DNA of 41,363 nucleotides from Oscillospiraceae bacterium (GCA_016292255.1 JAEEZZ010000068.1:1-41363); one strand, 5' to 3'; positions 28,660 to 37,673 are shown, counted from the first letter of the stretch. Notes: generated from the letters alone by a model not told the origin. Numbers and translations are program-made.

Positions 28660-29908
28660 GGGTGATCTCGTATTCGGCCAGCCTGCCGTAGAGCACCTCG
28701 TCCAGCTCGGCTTCGATCTCGATGCCCTCGGCCTTGTATTCCACCCGGAAGACCCGGGCGTTGTCGTGGAGCTTCTCCACCTGGCCCCCCAGGGAATAGG
28801 GCAGCAGGAAGACGGCGCGGCGCAGGCCCTTGCAGAGCTCCCGCTCCATTACCGCAAAGAAGGCCTCCATGCCTGCGCCGGTGCGGGCGGAGATGGCCAC
28901 GTTGTTGGGCCCCACAGGCAGGGCCTCCGGCTGCACCAGATCCGCCTTGTTGTAGCAGCGGATCACCGGGGTCTCGGGGTTGGCCAGCTCCCCGATCAGC
29001 TTTTCCACCACCTGGATATGCTCCTCCCGGTCGGGATCGGCGGCGTCGATGACGTGGATCAGCAGATCCGCGTAGCTCAGCTCCTCCAGGGTGGCCCGGA
29101 AGGCGTCCACCAGATGGTGGGGCAGCTTGGAGATAAAGCCCACGGTGTCGGACAGCAGCACCGTCAGCCGGTCGGAGACCGTCAGCTGGCGGGTGGTGGT
29201 ATCCAGGGTGTCAAAGAGCCGGTCGTTGGCGGGGATGCCCGCCCCGGTGAGCCGATTCAGCAGGGTGGATTTGCCGGTGTTGGTGTAGCCCACCAGGGCC
29301 ACCACGGGGATCTCGTTCTTCTGGCGGCGACGGCGCTCCACGGCTCGGAGCTTCCGCACCTGCTCCAGCTCCTCCTCCAGGCGGTCGATCCGGGCGCGGA
29401 TATGGCGGCGGTCGGTTTCCAGCTTGGATTCGCCGGGGCCACGGGTGCCGATGCCGCCGCCCAGCCGGGACATGGACTTGCCCATGCCGGACAGCTTGGG
29501 AAGCAAGTAGCGGTACTGGGCCAGCTCCACCTGGAGGCGGCCCTCCGCCGTCTGCGCCCGCTGGGCGAAGATGTCCAGGATCAGGGCGGAGCGATCCAGC
29601 ACCGTGGTGCCTGTGATCTCCTCCAGGGCCCGGATCTGGCTGGGAGAGAGGTCGTTGTCAAAAACCACCATTTCGGCTCCGTGGTTTTCCGCCAGCTGGC
29701 GGATCTCCTCGGCCTTGCCCTCCCCAACGAAGCTGTGGGGATCCGGGGCGTGGCGATTCTGCAAAACCTTGCCCACGCAGACGCCCCCGGCGGTCTCCAG
29801 CAGGGCCTCCAGCTCGTCCAGGCTGCGGTCGGTGGCCTGTTCTTCCTTTTTGAAGCAGTCCGCTGCCAGGCCGCAGAGAACTGCACGTTCGATTTTATGT
29901 TCTTCCAT
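28655..29908 (-). CDS. hflX: GTPase HflX
   Basis: HAPDPHSFVGEGKAEEI...LDRSALILDIFAQRAQTAEGRLQVELAQYRYLLPKLSG...SRLGGGIGTRGPGESKLE...ALVGYTNTGKSTLLNRLTG. Confidence 0.96.
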   Translation of the reverse strand: MEEHKIERAVLCGLAADCFKKEEQATDRSLDELEALLETAGGVCVGKVLQNRHAPDPHSFVGEGKAEEIRQLAENHGAEMVVFDNDLSPSQIRALEEITGTTVLDRSALILDIFAQRAQTAEGRLQVELAQYRYLLPKLSGMGKSMSRLGGGIGTRGPGESKLETDRRHIRARIDRLEEELEQVRKLRAVERRRRQKNEIPVVALVGYTNTGKSTLLNRLTGAGIPANDRLFDTLDTTTRQLTVSDRLTVLLSDTVGFISKLPHHLVDAFRATLEELSYADLLIHVIDAADPDREEHIQVVEKLIGELANPETPVIRCYNKADLVQPEALPVGPNNVAISARTGAGMEAFFAVMERELCKGLRRAVFLLPYSLGGQVEKLHDNARVFRVEYKAEGIEIEAELDEVLYGRLAEYEITR

Positions 29909-29945
29909 AGTTTCCTCCTTATTCGGGAGATGCGCGCTGCGGCAT

Positions 29946-30024
29946 TGTAGGGGCCGGCGCCCTCGACGGCCCGCTGTTCGGTTCGATTCACCGGTACGGG
30001 GCGTCGTAGGCGCCGCCCCCTACA
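29946..30024. repeat. Inverted repeat in the hflX-rpmE intergenic region (TGTAGGGGCCGGCGCC ... GGCGCCGCCCCCTACA)
   Basis: 16-nt arms with one mismatch; same GTAGGGG end motif as other elements. Confidence 0.65.
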
Positions 30025-30041
30025 GGGCGCGATAATAGAAA

Positions 30042-30070
30042 AAGCCCGCACCGAATACAGGTGCGGGCTT
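30042..30070 (-). terminator. Intrinsic terminator of rpmE
   Basis: Minus strand AAGCCCGCACC tgtattc GGTGCGGGCTTTTTC. Confidence 0.8.
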
Positions 30071-30078
30071 GGTCGATC

Positions 30079-30279
30079 TTATTTCAGGCCGTACTTCTTG
30101 TTGAAGCGATCCACGCGTCCACCGGAGTCAACAAGCTTCTGCTTGCCGGTGTAGAAAGGGTGGCACTTGGAGCAGATTTCAACCTTGATGTCCTTCTTGG
30201 TGGAGCCGGTCTCGATGATCTCGCCGCATGCGCATCTGATGGTCGTCTGTTCGTACTTGGGATGGATACCTTCCTTCAT
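30079..30279 (-). CDS. rpmE: 50S ribosomal protein L31 (zinc-binding type)
   Basis: [64 protein letters not shown]. Confidence 0.97.
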   Translation of the reverse strand: MKEGIHPKYEQTTIRCACGEIIETGSTKKDIKVEICSKCHPFYTGKQKLVDSGGRVDRFNKKYGLK

Positions 30280-30415
30280 TTCAGTTCACCTCTTTCTGTT
30301 ATGGTAAAGGGCTGTTTTGCCCTGCGATTCTTAGTCAGCCCGCATATAATAACATAAGGCCTCTGAAAATGCAAGTGTTTTTTTCATATTTTTTAAAATT
30401 TTTTGAAAGAAGCCA

Positions 30416-31672
30416 TCAGCCGTCCGGCAGGCAGATCACCCGCTGCCGCCCCTCCTCCCCGGCGGGCCTGGGGCCCTGGGCGGAGAACAGGGAATACAGA
30501 TCGGCGGCCCGGCATTCCAGGGCGTAATAGGCTGCGTCTGCGGGCCGCTCCCCGGCGTTCACCAGGGGGAAACGGGGCTTCCATTCCCGGAGCAGGGCTC
30601 TCCCCTTTCGGTCGAAGCCCAGGACGCGGACGTAGGGAGGCTGTTTTTTCAGATCGGTCGCCGTCAGCCCCAGGACGGCGCAGAGCAGCATCCTGCGAAC
30701 GCGGCTCAGAGCGTAGCGCTTGGATTTCACTGCGCTGAGGATCTCCTCCGTGGAGCCCCAGGCGCGGCAGGCCTTCATCAGCTTCGACCAGAGGCCCTCG
30801 GAGCCGTAGGGCAGGGCCTGAAAGGCGGCGTCCGGCAGGGTACGGAGAATGGCCAGCATAGCCCGCTCCCCTGCCTGCAGGCTGTGCACAGGGGTGTCGG
30901 CGTAGAGGCTGTGAATCGAAACTGGGATCGCAGCGCGCCAGGGGGTAGCTGCTGCTGGCGGGAAGCCCCCCTCATCCGCCTCGCTGCGCTCGGCACCTTC
31001 CGCCAAGGGGGAAGGCTTTACGAAGGAGGCGGACGAGCAATGCTCGTCCCTACATAAGATACTGCGAATTGCTGTGGCGGAGGGGGCTGCGGGATCCAGG
31101 GTCTCGGCGTGGTAGCTGCCGGTGCGGCGGATGGGCAGGGGCTCCATGGAGCTGTGCAGCCGAAGCAGGGCTTTCAGATATTCCACTGCCAGCAGGTCGT
31201 TGGGCGCGTTCAGTCCTGCCCCGGCGCCCAGGGCCTCCAGGGCACGCTGACGGGCTGCGGCATAGGAGCAGCCGGTCTCCAGTCCGGCCCGGAGCAGGCT
31301 GTCAAAGGCCGGATCCAGATTGGCCTTTGCGGTTGACATAAGCAGATTATTGTCTTCCGATTCCATGCCGTAGCAGAGGTAGTCACAGCCCAGGGCGGAG
31401 AGGATCTCCACCCCGCCCGAAGCAAAGCCCTCGGCGGAGGACAGGGCCGCCGTCAGCGGCAGCTCCAGCACCAGATCCGCCCCGCAGCGAAGGGCGGCCT
31501 CCGTCCGGACGGCCTTGGGGAAAACCGCCGGCTCCCCCCGCTGGACGTAATTGCCGCTCATCAGGCAGACCAGAGCGCAGTCCTCCCCCACAGCCTCCCG
31601 GGCCAGGCGAAGCTGGCGCAGATGGCCGTTGTGGAAGGGGTTGTATTCGCAAATGATCCCGACGGTTTTCAT
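30416..31672 (-). CDS. tmcAL: tRNA(Met) cytidine acetate ligase-like nucleotidyltransferase (TmcAL/YlbM family) with repeat-derived internal segment
   Basis: MKTVGIICEYNPFHNGHLRQL; LMSGNYVQRGEPAVFPKAVRTEAALRCGADLVLELP; NDLLAVEYLKAL; KSKRYALSRVRRMLL. Confidence 0.9.
   Translation of the reverse strand: MKTVGIICEYNPFHNGHLRQLRLAREAVGEDCALVCLMSGNYVQRGEPAVFPKAVRTEAALRCGADLVLELPLTAALSSAEGFASGGVEILSALGCDYLCYGMESEDNNLLMSTAKANLDPAFDSLLRAGLETGCSYAAARQRALEALGAGAGLNAPNDLLAVEYLKALLRLHSSMEPLPIRRTGSYHAETLDPAAPSATAIRSILCRDEHCSSASFVKPSPLAEGAERSEADEGGFPPAAATPWRAAIPVSIHSLYADTPVHSLQAGERAMLAILRTLPDAAFQALPYGSEGLWSKLMKACRAWGSTEEILSAVKSKRYALSRVRRMLLCAVLGLTATDLKKQPPYVRVLGFDRKGRALLREWKPRFPLVNAGERPADAAYYALECRAADLYSLFSAQGPRPAGEEGRQRVICLPDG
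30963..31055. repeat. Palindromic intergenic-type repeat inside tmcAL
   Basis: ccccctcatccgcctcgctgcgctcggcaccttccgccaagggggaaggctttacgaaggaggcGGACGAGCAatGCTCGTCCctaca; the palindrome core resembles intergenic copies at 26791-26820 and 22541-22561. Confidence 0.7.
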
Positions 31673-31801
31673 GATTTTTTCTCCGAAAGACAAATTGTAC
31701 TTGCCATAATTGGTATTTTGGTATAAAATAAAAGAAGTGCTATGGTTATTGTAACACATATAGCCAAAAAATCATAGAACAAATTTAGGAGAGTAAACGC
31801 T

Positions 31802-32989
31802 ATGAAAATTCTGGTCATCAACGCAGGCAGTTCTTCTCTGAAGTATCAGCTCATGGATCCCGATTCCGGCGACGTGTTTGCCAAGGGTCTCTGCGAGCGC
31901 ATCGGCATCGACGGCCGCCTGACCCACAAGGCCCCCGCCAAGGACATCAAGGTCGTTTCCGAGATCCCCATGCCCACCCATGCTGAGGCCATCACCGCGG
32001 TGCTGGACATCCTGGTGGATCCCGTCAACGGCGTGGTTTCCTCTGTGGATGAGATCGACGCTGTGGGTCACCGCGTGGTGCACGGCGGCATGAAGTTCGC
32101 CGAGTCCTGCCTGATCGACGAGGCCTGCCTGGAGGCCGTCCGCGCCTGCATCCCCCTGGGCCCCCTGCACAACCCCGCCAACCTGCTGGGCATTGAGGCC
32201 TGCCAGAAGATCCTGCCCAACAAGCCCCAGGTCGCTGTCTTCGACACCGCCTACCACATGACCATGCCCCCCAAGGCCTACCGCTACGCCATTCCCGACG
32301 AGTACTATGAGAAGGACAGCCTGCGCCGCTACGGCTTCCATGGCACCTCTCACCGCTACATCGCCAAGCGCGTGGAAGCCCTCGAGGGCAAGGGCCTGAA
32401 GGTCATCAACTGCCACCTGGGCAACGGCTCCTCCCTGGCCGCCATCCTGGACGGCAAGTGCCAGGACACCTCCATGGGCCTGTCTCCCCTCTGCGGCGTG
32501 CCTATGGGCACCCGTGTGGGCGACATCGACACCACCGTGGCGCAGTACATCTGCAAGAACTACAACAAGTCCATGGACGAGGTCATGACCATCCTCAACA
32601 AGAAGTCCGGCGTGTTCGGTCTGTCCGGCGGCGTGAGCTCCGACTTCCGTGATCTGGAAGCCGCTGCTGCCCAGGGCAACGAGAAGGCCCAGCTGGCTCT
32701 GGACAAGTTCGCCTACGAGGTCAAGAAGTACATCGGCGCCTACGCTGCCGCTCTGGGCGGACTGGACGTTCTGGTCTTCACCGCCGGCGTGGGTGAGAAC
32801 GGCGTGCTGATGCGCTCCATGATCTGCGAGGGTCTGGAATTCCTGGGCGTCAAGCTGGACCAGGAGAAGAACAAGCTGCGCGGCGACGAGCGGATCATTT
32901 CCGCCGCCGACTCCAAGGTCAAGATCTGGGTCATCCCCACCAACGAGGAGCTGATGATCGCCCAGGATACCGCTGCGCTGGCGAAGTAA
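31802..32989 (+). CDS. ackA: Acetate kinase
   Basis: MKILVINAGSSSLKYQLMD; GHRVVHGG; VFDTAYHMTMPPKAYRYAIPDEYY; RRYGFHGTSHRYIAKR; NCHLGNGSSLAAI; VFTAGVGEN. Confidence 0.98.
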   Translation: MKILVINAGSSSLKYQLMDPDSGDVFAKGLCERIGIDGRLTHKAPAKDIKVVSEIPMPTHAEAITAVLDILVDPVNGVVSSVDEIDAVGHRVVHGGMKFAESCLIDEACLEAVRACIPLGPLHNPANLLGIEACQKILPNKPQVAVFDTAYHMTMPPKAYRYAIPDEYYEKDSLRRYGFHGTSHRYIAKRVEALEGKGLKVINCHLGNGSSLAAILDGKCQDTSMGLSPLCGVPMGTRVGDIDTTVAQYICKNYNKSMDEVMTILNKKSGVFGLSGGVSSDFRDLEAAAAQGNEKAQLALDKFAYEVKKYIGAYAAALGGLDVLVFTAGVGENGVLMRSMICEGLEFLGVKLDQEKNKLRGDERIISAADSKVKIWVIPTNEELMIAQDTAALAK

Positions 32990-33057
32990 CTCTGCGATTT
33001 CCAGGCCGCTGCGTTTATTGCAGCATTTCCGGCAGACGGGCGCTTCGCGTTTGGTCT

Positions 33058-33098
33058 GCAATAGAAAATCCCCCTTTTCGGGGGATTTTCTATTGCAG
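33058..33098. terminator. Bidirectional intrinsic terminator, perfect 18-bp inverted repeat
   Basis: TGCAATAGAAAATCCCCC ttttc GGGGGATTTTCTATTGCA between convergent ackA and the minus-strand gene. Confidence 0.8.
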
Positions 33099-33116
33099 GC
33101 CTTTCTTTTTTCGGCG

Positions 33117-34331
33117 CTATTTGGGCAAATTCCGCTCCGCGGCGACGCTCTCCAGGGTCTTGGACAGGGTCTTGAACCGGGCGTAGTCCTCCCGGGTGGG
33201 GGGCTCCGCACTGTAGCGGGTCTGCTCATAGATCGCGTGCAGCTCCGCGTTCTCCGGCTTGCCGGAGATTCCGGCCACAGCCTCCAGCTCTGCAGGGGTC
33301 AGGGTCAGCAGAGAAGCGTCCACCCGCGTCAGCCGAAGGATCAGCTTTTCATAGCGGCGACGGATCTTTTTCTCCCAGCCGGACAGCTTTTCCCGCTGGG
33401 TCTTCGCCGCTTCCTCCTCCAGCTGCTCTATGAGGATCCCGTCCCAAAGCTTGGGCGGGGGCAGCTTTTTGCGGTCAATGCGTTCCAGCAGGCTCTTGCC
33501 CAGCAGAAACAGAAGCGCCAGCAGCGCCAGAATAAACACCACAAGCAGGATCGTAAGCACGATGTCCGCGACGAGCTCCGCATTCTGGGGGACTGCAGTG
33601 TTGAGATGCTCGTATTCCTGTATCACATTGTCGGTGGCCACAGGCTCGGTCTCCGGTACAAGCTCCACCACACGCTGCCAGATCGGCCGCTGCTCCCGCT
33701 GCAACAGAAACGGCGTGGCACCGATCACCAAAAAGCCGATCAGCGCGTACACCGCGATCAGCCTGTAATTCTGCCGGATGATGCCGGAAAGGCCGATCTC
33801 CCCGTCGATGGACAGGCGAATATACTCCCGCAGTCGTACCAGATTGGTGTGAATGAGAAAATTGAGGGTCAGCAGCGCCGCCAGGATCACCGAAAAGCTC
33901 CCCAGCAGAGGCACGGAAAGCTTTTTCGAGATCACGTAGGCGATCAGCGTCAAACCCAGCGTGAAGGGAGACGGGATCGTAAAGATCAGCTTTCCCTTGT
34001 GGCGGGGCAGGAACACGCCGCTGAACAGGATCAGCAGCATCGGAACCAGATAGCCGATCCAACTGTGCTCCCGGTGCATCAGAAGCACGGTCAGTCCAAT
34101 GACAGCCACGGAAGCCAGAAAGCGCAATCCCTTCTTTTCGATCCGCTGGCAGAGCATCCGGATAAGCTGCACGGGGATCACCGCGCCGAATGCCCAGGGC
34201 AGATGGGTGATGTGCTGCTCATCCGCGTCAAAGATCAAGGCAATGGGAATGGAGAAGCAAAGGGTCAGAAGCGCCAGGTGCACACACTCGCTCCAGAAAA
34301 TGCTTCTTTCCAGATTTTTGTGTTCCTTCAA
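33117..34331 (-). CDS. Multi-TM membrane protein with cytoplasmic C-terminal domain, paralog B (DUF4129-like tail)
   Basis: Hydrophobic segments plus tail SGWEKKIRRRYEKLILRL...ELHAIYEQTRYSAEPPTREDYARFKTLSKTLESV; proposed TTG start at 34331 with SD GGAGG. Confidence 0.75.
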   Translation of the reverse strand: MKEHKNLERSIFWSECVHLALLTLCFSIPIALIFDADEQHITHLPWAFGAVIPVQLIRMLCQRIEKKGLRFLASVAVIGLTVLLMHREHSWIGYLVPMLLILFSGVFLPRHKGKLIFTIPSPFTLGLTLIAYVISKKLSVPLLGSFSVILAALLTLNFLIHTNLVRLREYIRLSIDGEIGLSGIIRQNYRLIAVYALIGFLVIGATPFLLQREQRPIWQRVVELVPETEPVATDNVIQEYEHLNTAVPQNAELVADIVLTILLVVFILALLALLFLLGKSLLERIDRKKLPPPKLWDGILIEQLEEEAAKTQREKLSGWEKKIRRRYEKLILRLTRVDASLLTLTPAELEAVAGISGKPENAELHAIYEQTRYSAEPPTREDYARFKTLSKTLESVAAERNLPK

Positions 34332-34356
34332 GGTTGAGCCTCCGAATTTGAACCGT

Positions 34357-35571
34357 TCAGGATAGCCGTTTTCCGTCAGAGACGGTCTCCAGGGTCTTGG
34401 ACAGGGTCTTGAAGCGGTGATAGTCCTCCCGGGTGGGGGGCTCCGCACTGTAGCGGGTCTGCTCGTAGATCTCATGCAGCTCCGCGTTCTCCGGCTGGCG
34501 GGAAAGGCCGGCCGCGGCCTCCAGCTCCGCAGGGGTCAGGGAATTCAGCCGCTTGCTGCCCGGCGTCCGGGCAAGGATCAGCTTTTCGTAGCGGCGTCGG
34601 ATCTTCTTCTCCCAGCCGCTGAGCTTCTCCTTTTGCCGGTATTCCCCGCTCTTTTCCAGCCGCTCCACCTGCAGGCCGTCCTCCAGATCCGGAAGGGGCA
34701 GCTTTCCTCTGCGGTCGATGTGATCCAGCAGATACTTGACCAGCAGGAAGATCAGCACGCCCAGCCCCAGGATCCCCGCAACGGTGAGAATGGTGGCAAA
34801 GGAGTCGAACACGAATATTGCATCATGCTTTTCCACGTTCTTGGACGGCCTGTAGTCCCGGTTGGGAGGCTCTGTGGTCTCCACAGGCCGGCTCTCCTCC
34901 TCCAGCTCCACCAGCTGCCGTGGGATGGGGGTCTGCTCCTTCTGCAGCAGCAGGGGCACTGCGGCGATCAGCAGGGCGCCGATCAGCGCATAGACAATGA
35001 TCACCCGGCGATTGTTCCGGACAATGCCGGCAAGGGAGATCTCAGTCTTCCTGGAAAAGCGGATATCCTGGAACAGGCGGGTCAGATTGATGTGGACGAA
35101 GAAGTTCAGGGTCAGCAGCGCCGCCAGCACCACCGACAGGGAGGAGATTAGCTCAATGGACAGCGCCTTGCCGATCAGATAGGGGGGCAGCGCAGCAAAC
35201 ACGGAGGGAATGGACACCAGGGTCAGAATCATCTTACCCCGATGCCAGGGCACGATCAGCCCGAAGATCAGAACGGGGATCAAGGTGACCAGATAGTAGA
35301 CCCAATGGTGATCATTGCGGGTCAGCAGCATGGTGAGGGCCACCACCACCGCGCAGAGGGGCGGCCGCAGCTTTTTCTTCTCCACCCGCTGGCAGATGAA
35401 GCGGACGAGCTGCACGGGGATCACCGTGCCCAGCGCCCAGCGCAGGCGGAACAGCTGATCGTCCTCGGTGTAGATCAAAGCAATGGGGACGGCAAGGCAA
35501 AGGGTCAGCAGCGCCAGCTGGATGCACTCGCTCCAATGAACGCGGCGCTGCAGCTTTTTCAGCTCCTTCAC
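34357..35571 (-). CDS. Multi-TM membrane protein with cytoplasmic C-terminal domain, paralog A (DUF4129-like tail)
   Basis: MKELKKLQRRVHWSECIQLALLTLCLAVPIALIY...; SGWEKKIRRRYEKLILAR...ELHEIYEQTRYSAEPPTREDYHRFKTLSKTLETV; overlaps the DUF58 gene by 4 nt. Confidence 0.8.
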   Translation of the reverse strand: MKELKKLQRRVHWSECIQLALLTLCLAVPIALIYTEDDQLFRLRWALGTVIPVQLVRFICQRVEKKKLRPPLCAVVVALTMLLTRNDHHWVYYLVTLIPVLIFGLIVPWHRGKMILTLVSIPSVFAALPPYLIGKALSIELISSLSVVLAALLTLNFFVHINLTRLFQDIRFSRKTEISLAGIVRNNRRVIIVYALIGALLIAAVPLLLQKEQTPIPRQLVELEEESRPVETTEPPNRDYRPSKNVEKHDAIFVFDSFATILTVAGILGLGVLIFLLVKYLLDHIDRRGKLPLPDLEDGLQVERLEKSGEYRQKEKLSGWEKKIRRRYEKLILARTPGSKRLNSLTPAELEAAAGLSRQPENAELHEIYEQTRYSAEPPTREDYHRFKTLSKTLETVSDGKRLS

Positions 35572-36671
35572 AGCAGCACCTCCCCCTCCCTGGCGTCCCA
35601 GTTGAGCAGCGTGATGCCGGCCTCAGTCCGGGTCTTGCCGTCGCCGTTGACGGAGAGGAAATAACCGCCCCGCGTCCCGGGCGTCTCCTGGAAGGCGCGC
35701 AGAGACTCCCCGGTGCAATCTGCGGAGATCACCACGGGAAGGGCCTTTTGCAGGGACTCCTTGGACACCCCGGCCAGGAAGCTCCGGAAGGACTCTGTGG
35801 CCGGGTGAGAGAGATTGATATACGCAAGGGTCTCGTCCACCGTGATCTGGTGGCCCGCGTCAGCGCCGGCTTTGACCCGGATGGGCAGGCCGTTCATGCA
35901 GTTCCGGCCGTTGGCCAGCAGGGACACACTGACGCCCCGCCGCAGGAACAGCTGACTCAGAGAGGAGGCCAGGCGGAGCATTTCCTCCCGGTCGTCCACC
36001 GTTCCGCTTTCCATATCCAGCAGGAAGATCAGCGCCTCGTCGGTGGTATGGTCGAACTGGTTGACCTTCAGCTCGCCGCTGCGGGCGCTGGCCTTCCAGT
36101 TGATGATCCGGGGGCTGTCATAGATCTCGTAGGGCCGGATGGCCTTCAGCGCGAAGGGATCCTCCTGGGCCATGCGCCGGGTGGCGATGGAGCCCAGCAG
36201 CAGACGCACCGGCAGGGCCAGCTTCTGCACCGGGATCTTGGCGGGATAGACGGTGAGCGAGGAGGCGCTTTCCGCCGTCCGCTCCAGACGGGAGACGTAA
36301 AACAGATCGGTGGCGGAGAGATAGACCTCCCCGATGGCGTAGACGCCCCGGGACAGGCTGTTGATCTTGGCCCGGTTGACCACCGCCCGCCGCGCAGGAA
36401 GGGCCAGCTTCCGTTTCAGCACCAGCGGCTCCTCGCCGGTGCCGCCGGAGGCGAAGTTGCGATAGACCTTATAGCGATAGCCAAAGATGGGAAGCGGAAG
36501 CAGCTTGCGGTTTTCGATGCGTTCCACAAGTCCGACGGAGTCTCCCTCCGTCACCGCCCGTTCCATAAAGCGGAAGTAGATGCGGAGCTTTCGGTCCCAA
36601 TATCTGGAATAGACAGACCATTGCACGGCGAACAGGATCACGGAGCCGATCAGGATCCATAGAATCAGCAA
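35568..36671 (-). CDS. DUF58 domain-containing protein
   Basis: ALPARRAVVNRAKINSLSRGVYAIGEVYLSATDLFYVSR; IRPYEIYDSPRIINWKASARSGELKVNQFDHTTDEALIFLLD. Confidence 0.88.
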   Translation of the reverse strand: MLILWILIGSVILFAVQWSVYSRYWDRKLRIYFRFMERAVTEGDSVGLVERIENRKLLPLPIFGYRYKVYRNFASGGTGEEPLVLKRKLALPARRAVVNRAKINSLSRGVYAIGEVYLSATDLFYVSRLERTAESASSLTVYPAKIPVQKLALPVRLLLGSIATRRMAQEDPFALKAIRPYEIYDSPRIINWKASARSGELKVNQFDHTTDEALIFLLDMESGTVDDREEMLRLASSLSQLFLRRGVSVSLLANGRNCMNGLPIRVKAGADAGHQITVDETLAYINLSHPATESFRSFLAGVSKESLQKALPVVISADCTGESLRAFQETPGTRGGYFLSVNGDGKTRTEAGITLLNWDAREGEVLL

Positions 36672-36703
36672 GCGAACACCTCCTTTCGGTTCATCCGCCT
36701 GCC

Positions 36704-37657
36704 TCAGCGCTCGAAGCGCTCCGTGGGAACCGGGATCTGATCCAGAAGCTCCAGCAGCAGCTGCTCGCCGCTGCGGCGGTCCAGGCTGCCGTGCTCCAGG
36801 GTGATGCGGTGAGACAGCACCGGCACCGCCAGCTTCTTCACGTCCTCGGGGGTGGCAAAGCTGCGGCCGTGGAGCATGGCCCAGGCGCGGACAGCGTTCA
36901 GCAGCGCCAGAGAGCCGCGGGGGCTGACGCCGGAGACGGTGCTCTGCTTCTTTCTGGTGCCCTGGATCAAATCTACCATGTAGTTCAGCAGAACGGGGTG
37001 GACGTAGATGGTCTTACGCATCTCCTGCAGCTCCAGCAGCTCCTTTCCGCCGCAGACCGGCTGCAGCTCGGCCAGGGGATCGTCCCGCATAAAGCGCTCC
37101 AGGATGGCCACTTCTTCGTCATGGGTGGGTAGGCCCATGGACAGCATCATGTGGAAGCGATCCAGCTGGGCCTCGGGCAGGGGGAAGGTGCCCACGGTCT
37201 CGATGGGGTTCTGGGTGGCGATGACCAGGAAGGGGGCGGGGAGCTTTCTTGTGACGCCGTCCATGGTAACCTGGCGCTCCTCCATGCACTCCAGCAGACT
37301 GGACTGGGTCCTGGGGGTGGCGCGGTTGATCTCGTCCGCCAGCAGGATATTGCCGAACACCGGGCCTGGCCGGAACACGAACTCTCCGGCCTTCTGGTTG
37401 TAGTAGTTGAGGCCCGTCACGTCGGAGGGCAGCAGGTCCGGGGTAAACTGGATCCGGTGGAATTCACCGTCCAGAGAGCGGGCCAGGGATTTGGCCAGCA
37501 TGGTCTTTCCGGTGCCGGGGACGTCCTCCAGCAGAACGTGTCCGCCGCAGCACAGGGCGGTGAGCAGCAGCTCCACCGTCTCGTCCCTGCCCACGATCAC
37601 TTGGTTGATGTTTTGCTTGATGCCGTTCAGCAGCGCGGCAGCCTGATTGACTTCCAT
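36704..37657 (-). CDS. MoxR family AAA+ ATPase
   Basis: GGHVLLEDVPGTGKTMLAKSLARSLDGEFHRIQFTPDLLPSDVTG; GNILLADEINRATPRTQSSLLECMEERQVTMDG; ATQNPIETVGTFPLPEAQLDRF. Confidence 0.96.
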   Translation of the reverse strand: MEVNQAAALLNGIKQNINQVIVGRDETVELLLTALCCGGHVLLEDVPGTGKTMLAKSLARSLDGEFHRIQFTPDLLPSDVTGLNYYNQKAGEFVFRPGPVFGNILLADEINRATPRTQSSLLECMEERQVTMDGVTRKLPAPFLVIATQNPIETVGTFPLPEAQLDRFHMMLSMGLPTHDEEVAILERFMRDDPLAELQPVCGGKELLELQEMRKTIYVHPVLLNYMVDLIQGTRKKQSTVSGVSPRGSLALLNAVRAWAMLHGRSFATPEDVKKLAVPVLSHRITLEHGSLDRRSGEQLLLELLDQIPVPTERFER

Positions 37658-37673
37658 AGTGTTTTCTCCTCCG

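Noticed and set aside
31772-33229. 485-aa minus-strand ORF opposite ackA
   Set aside because: Antisense artefact; the plus strand encodes canonical acetate kinase.
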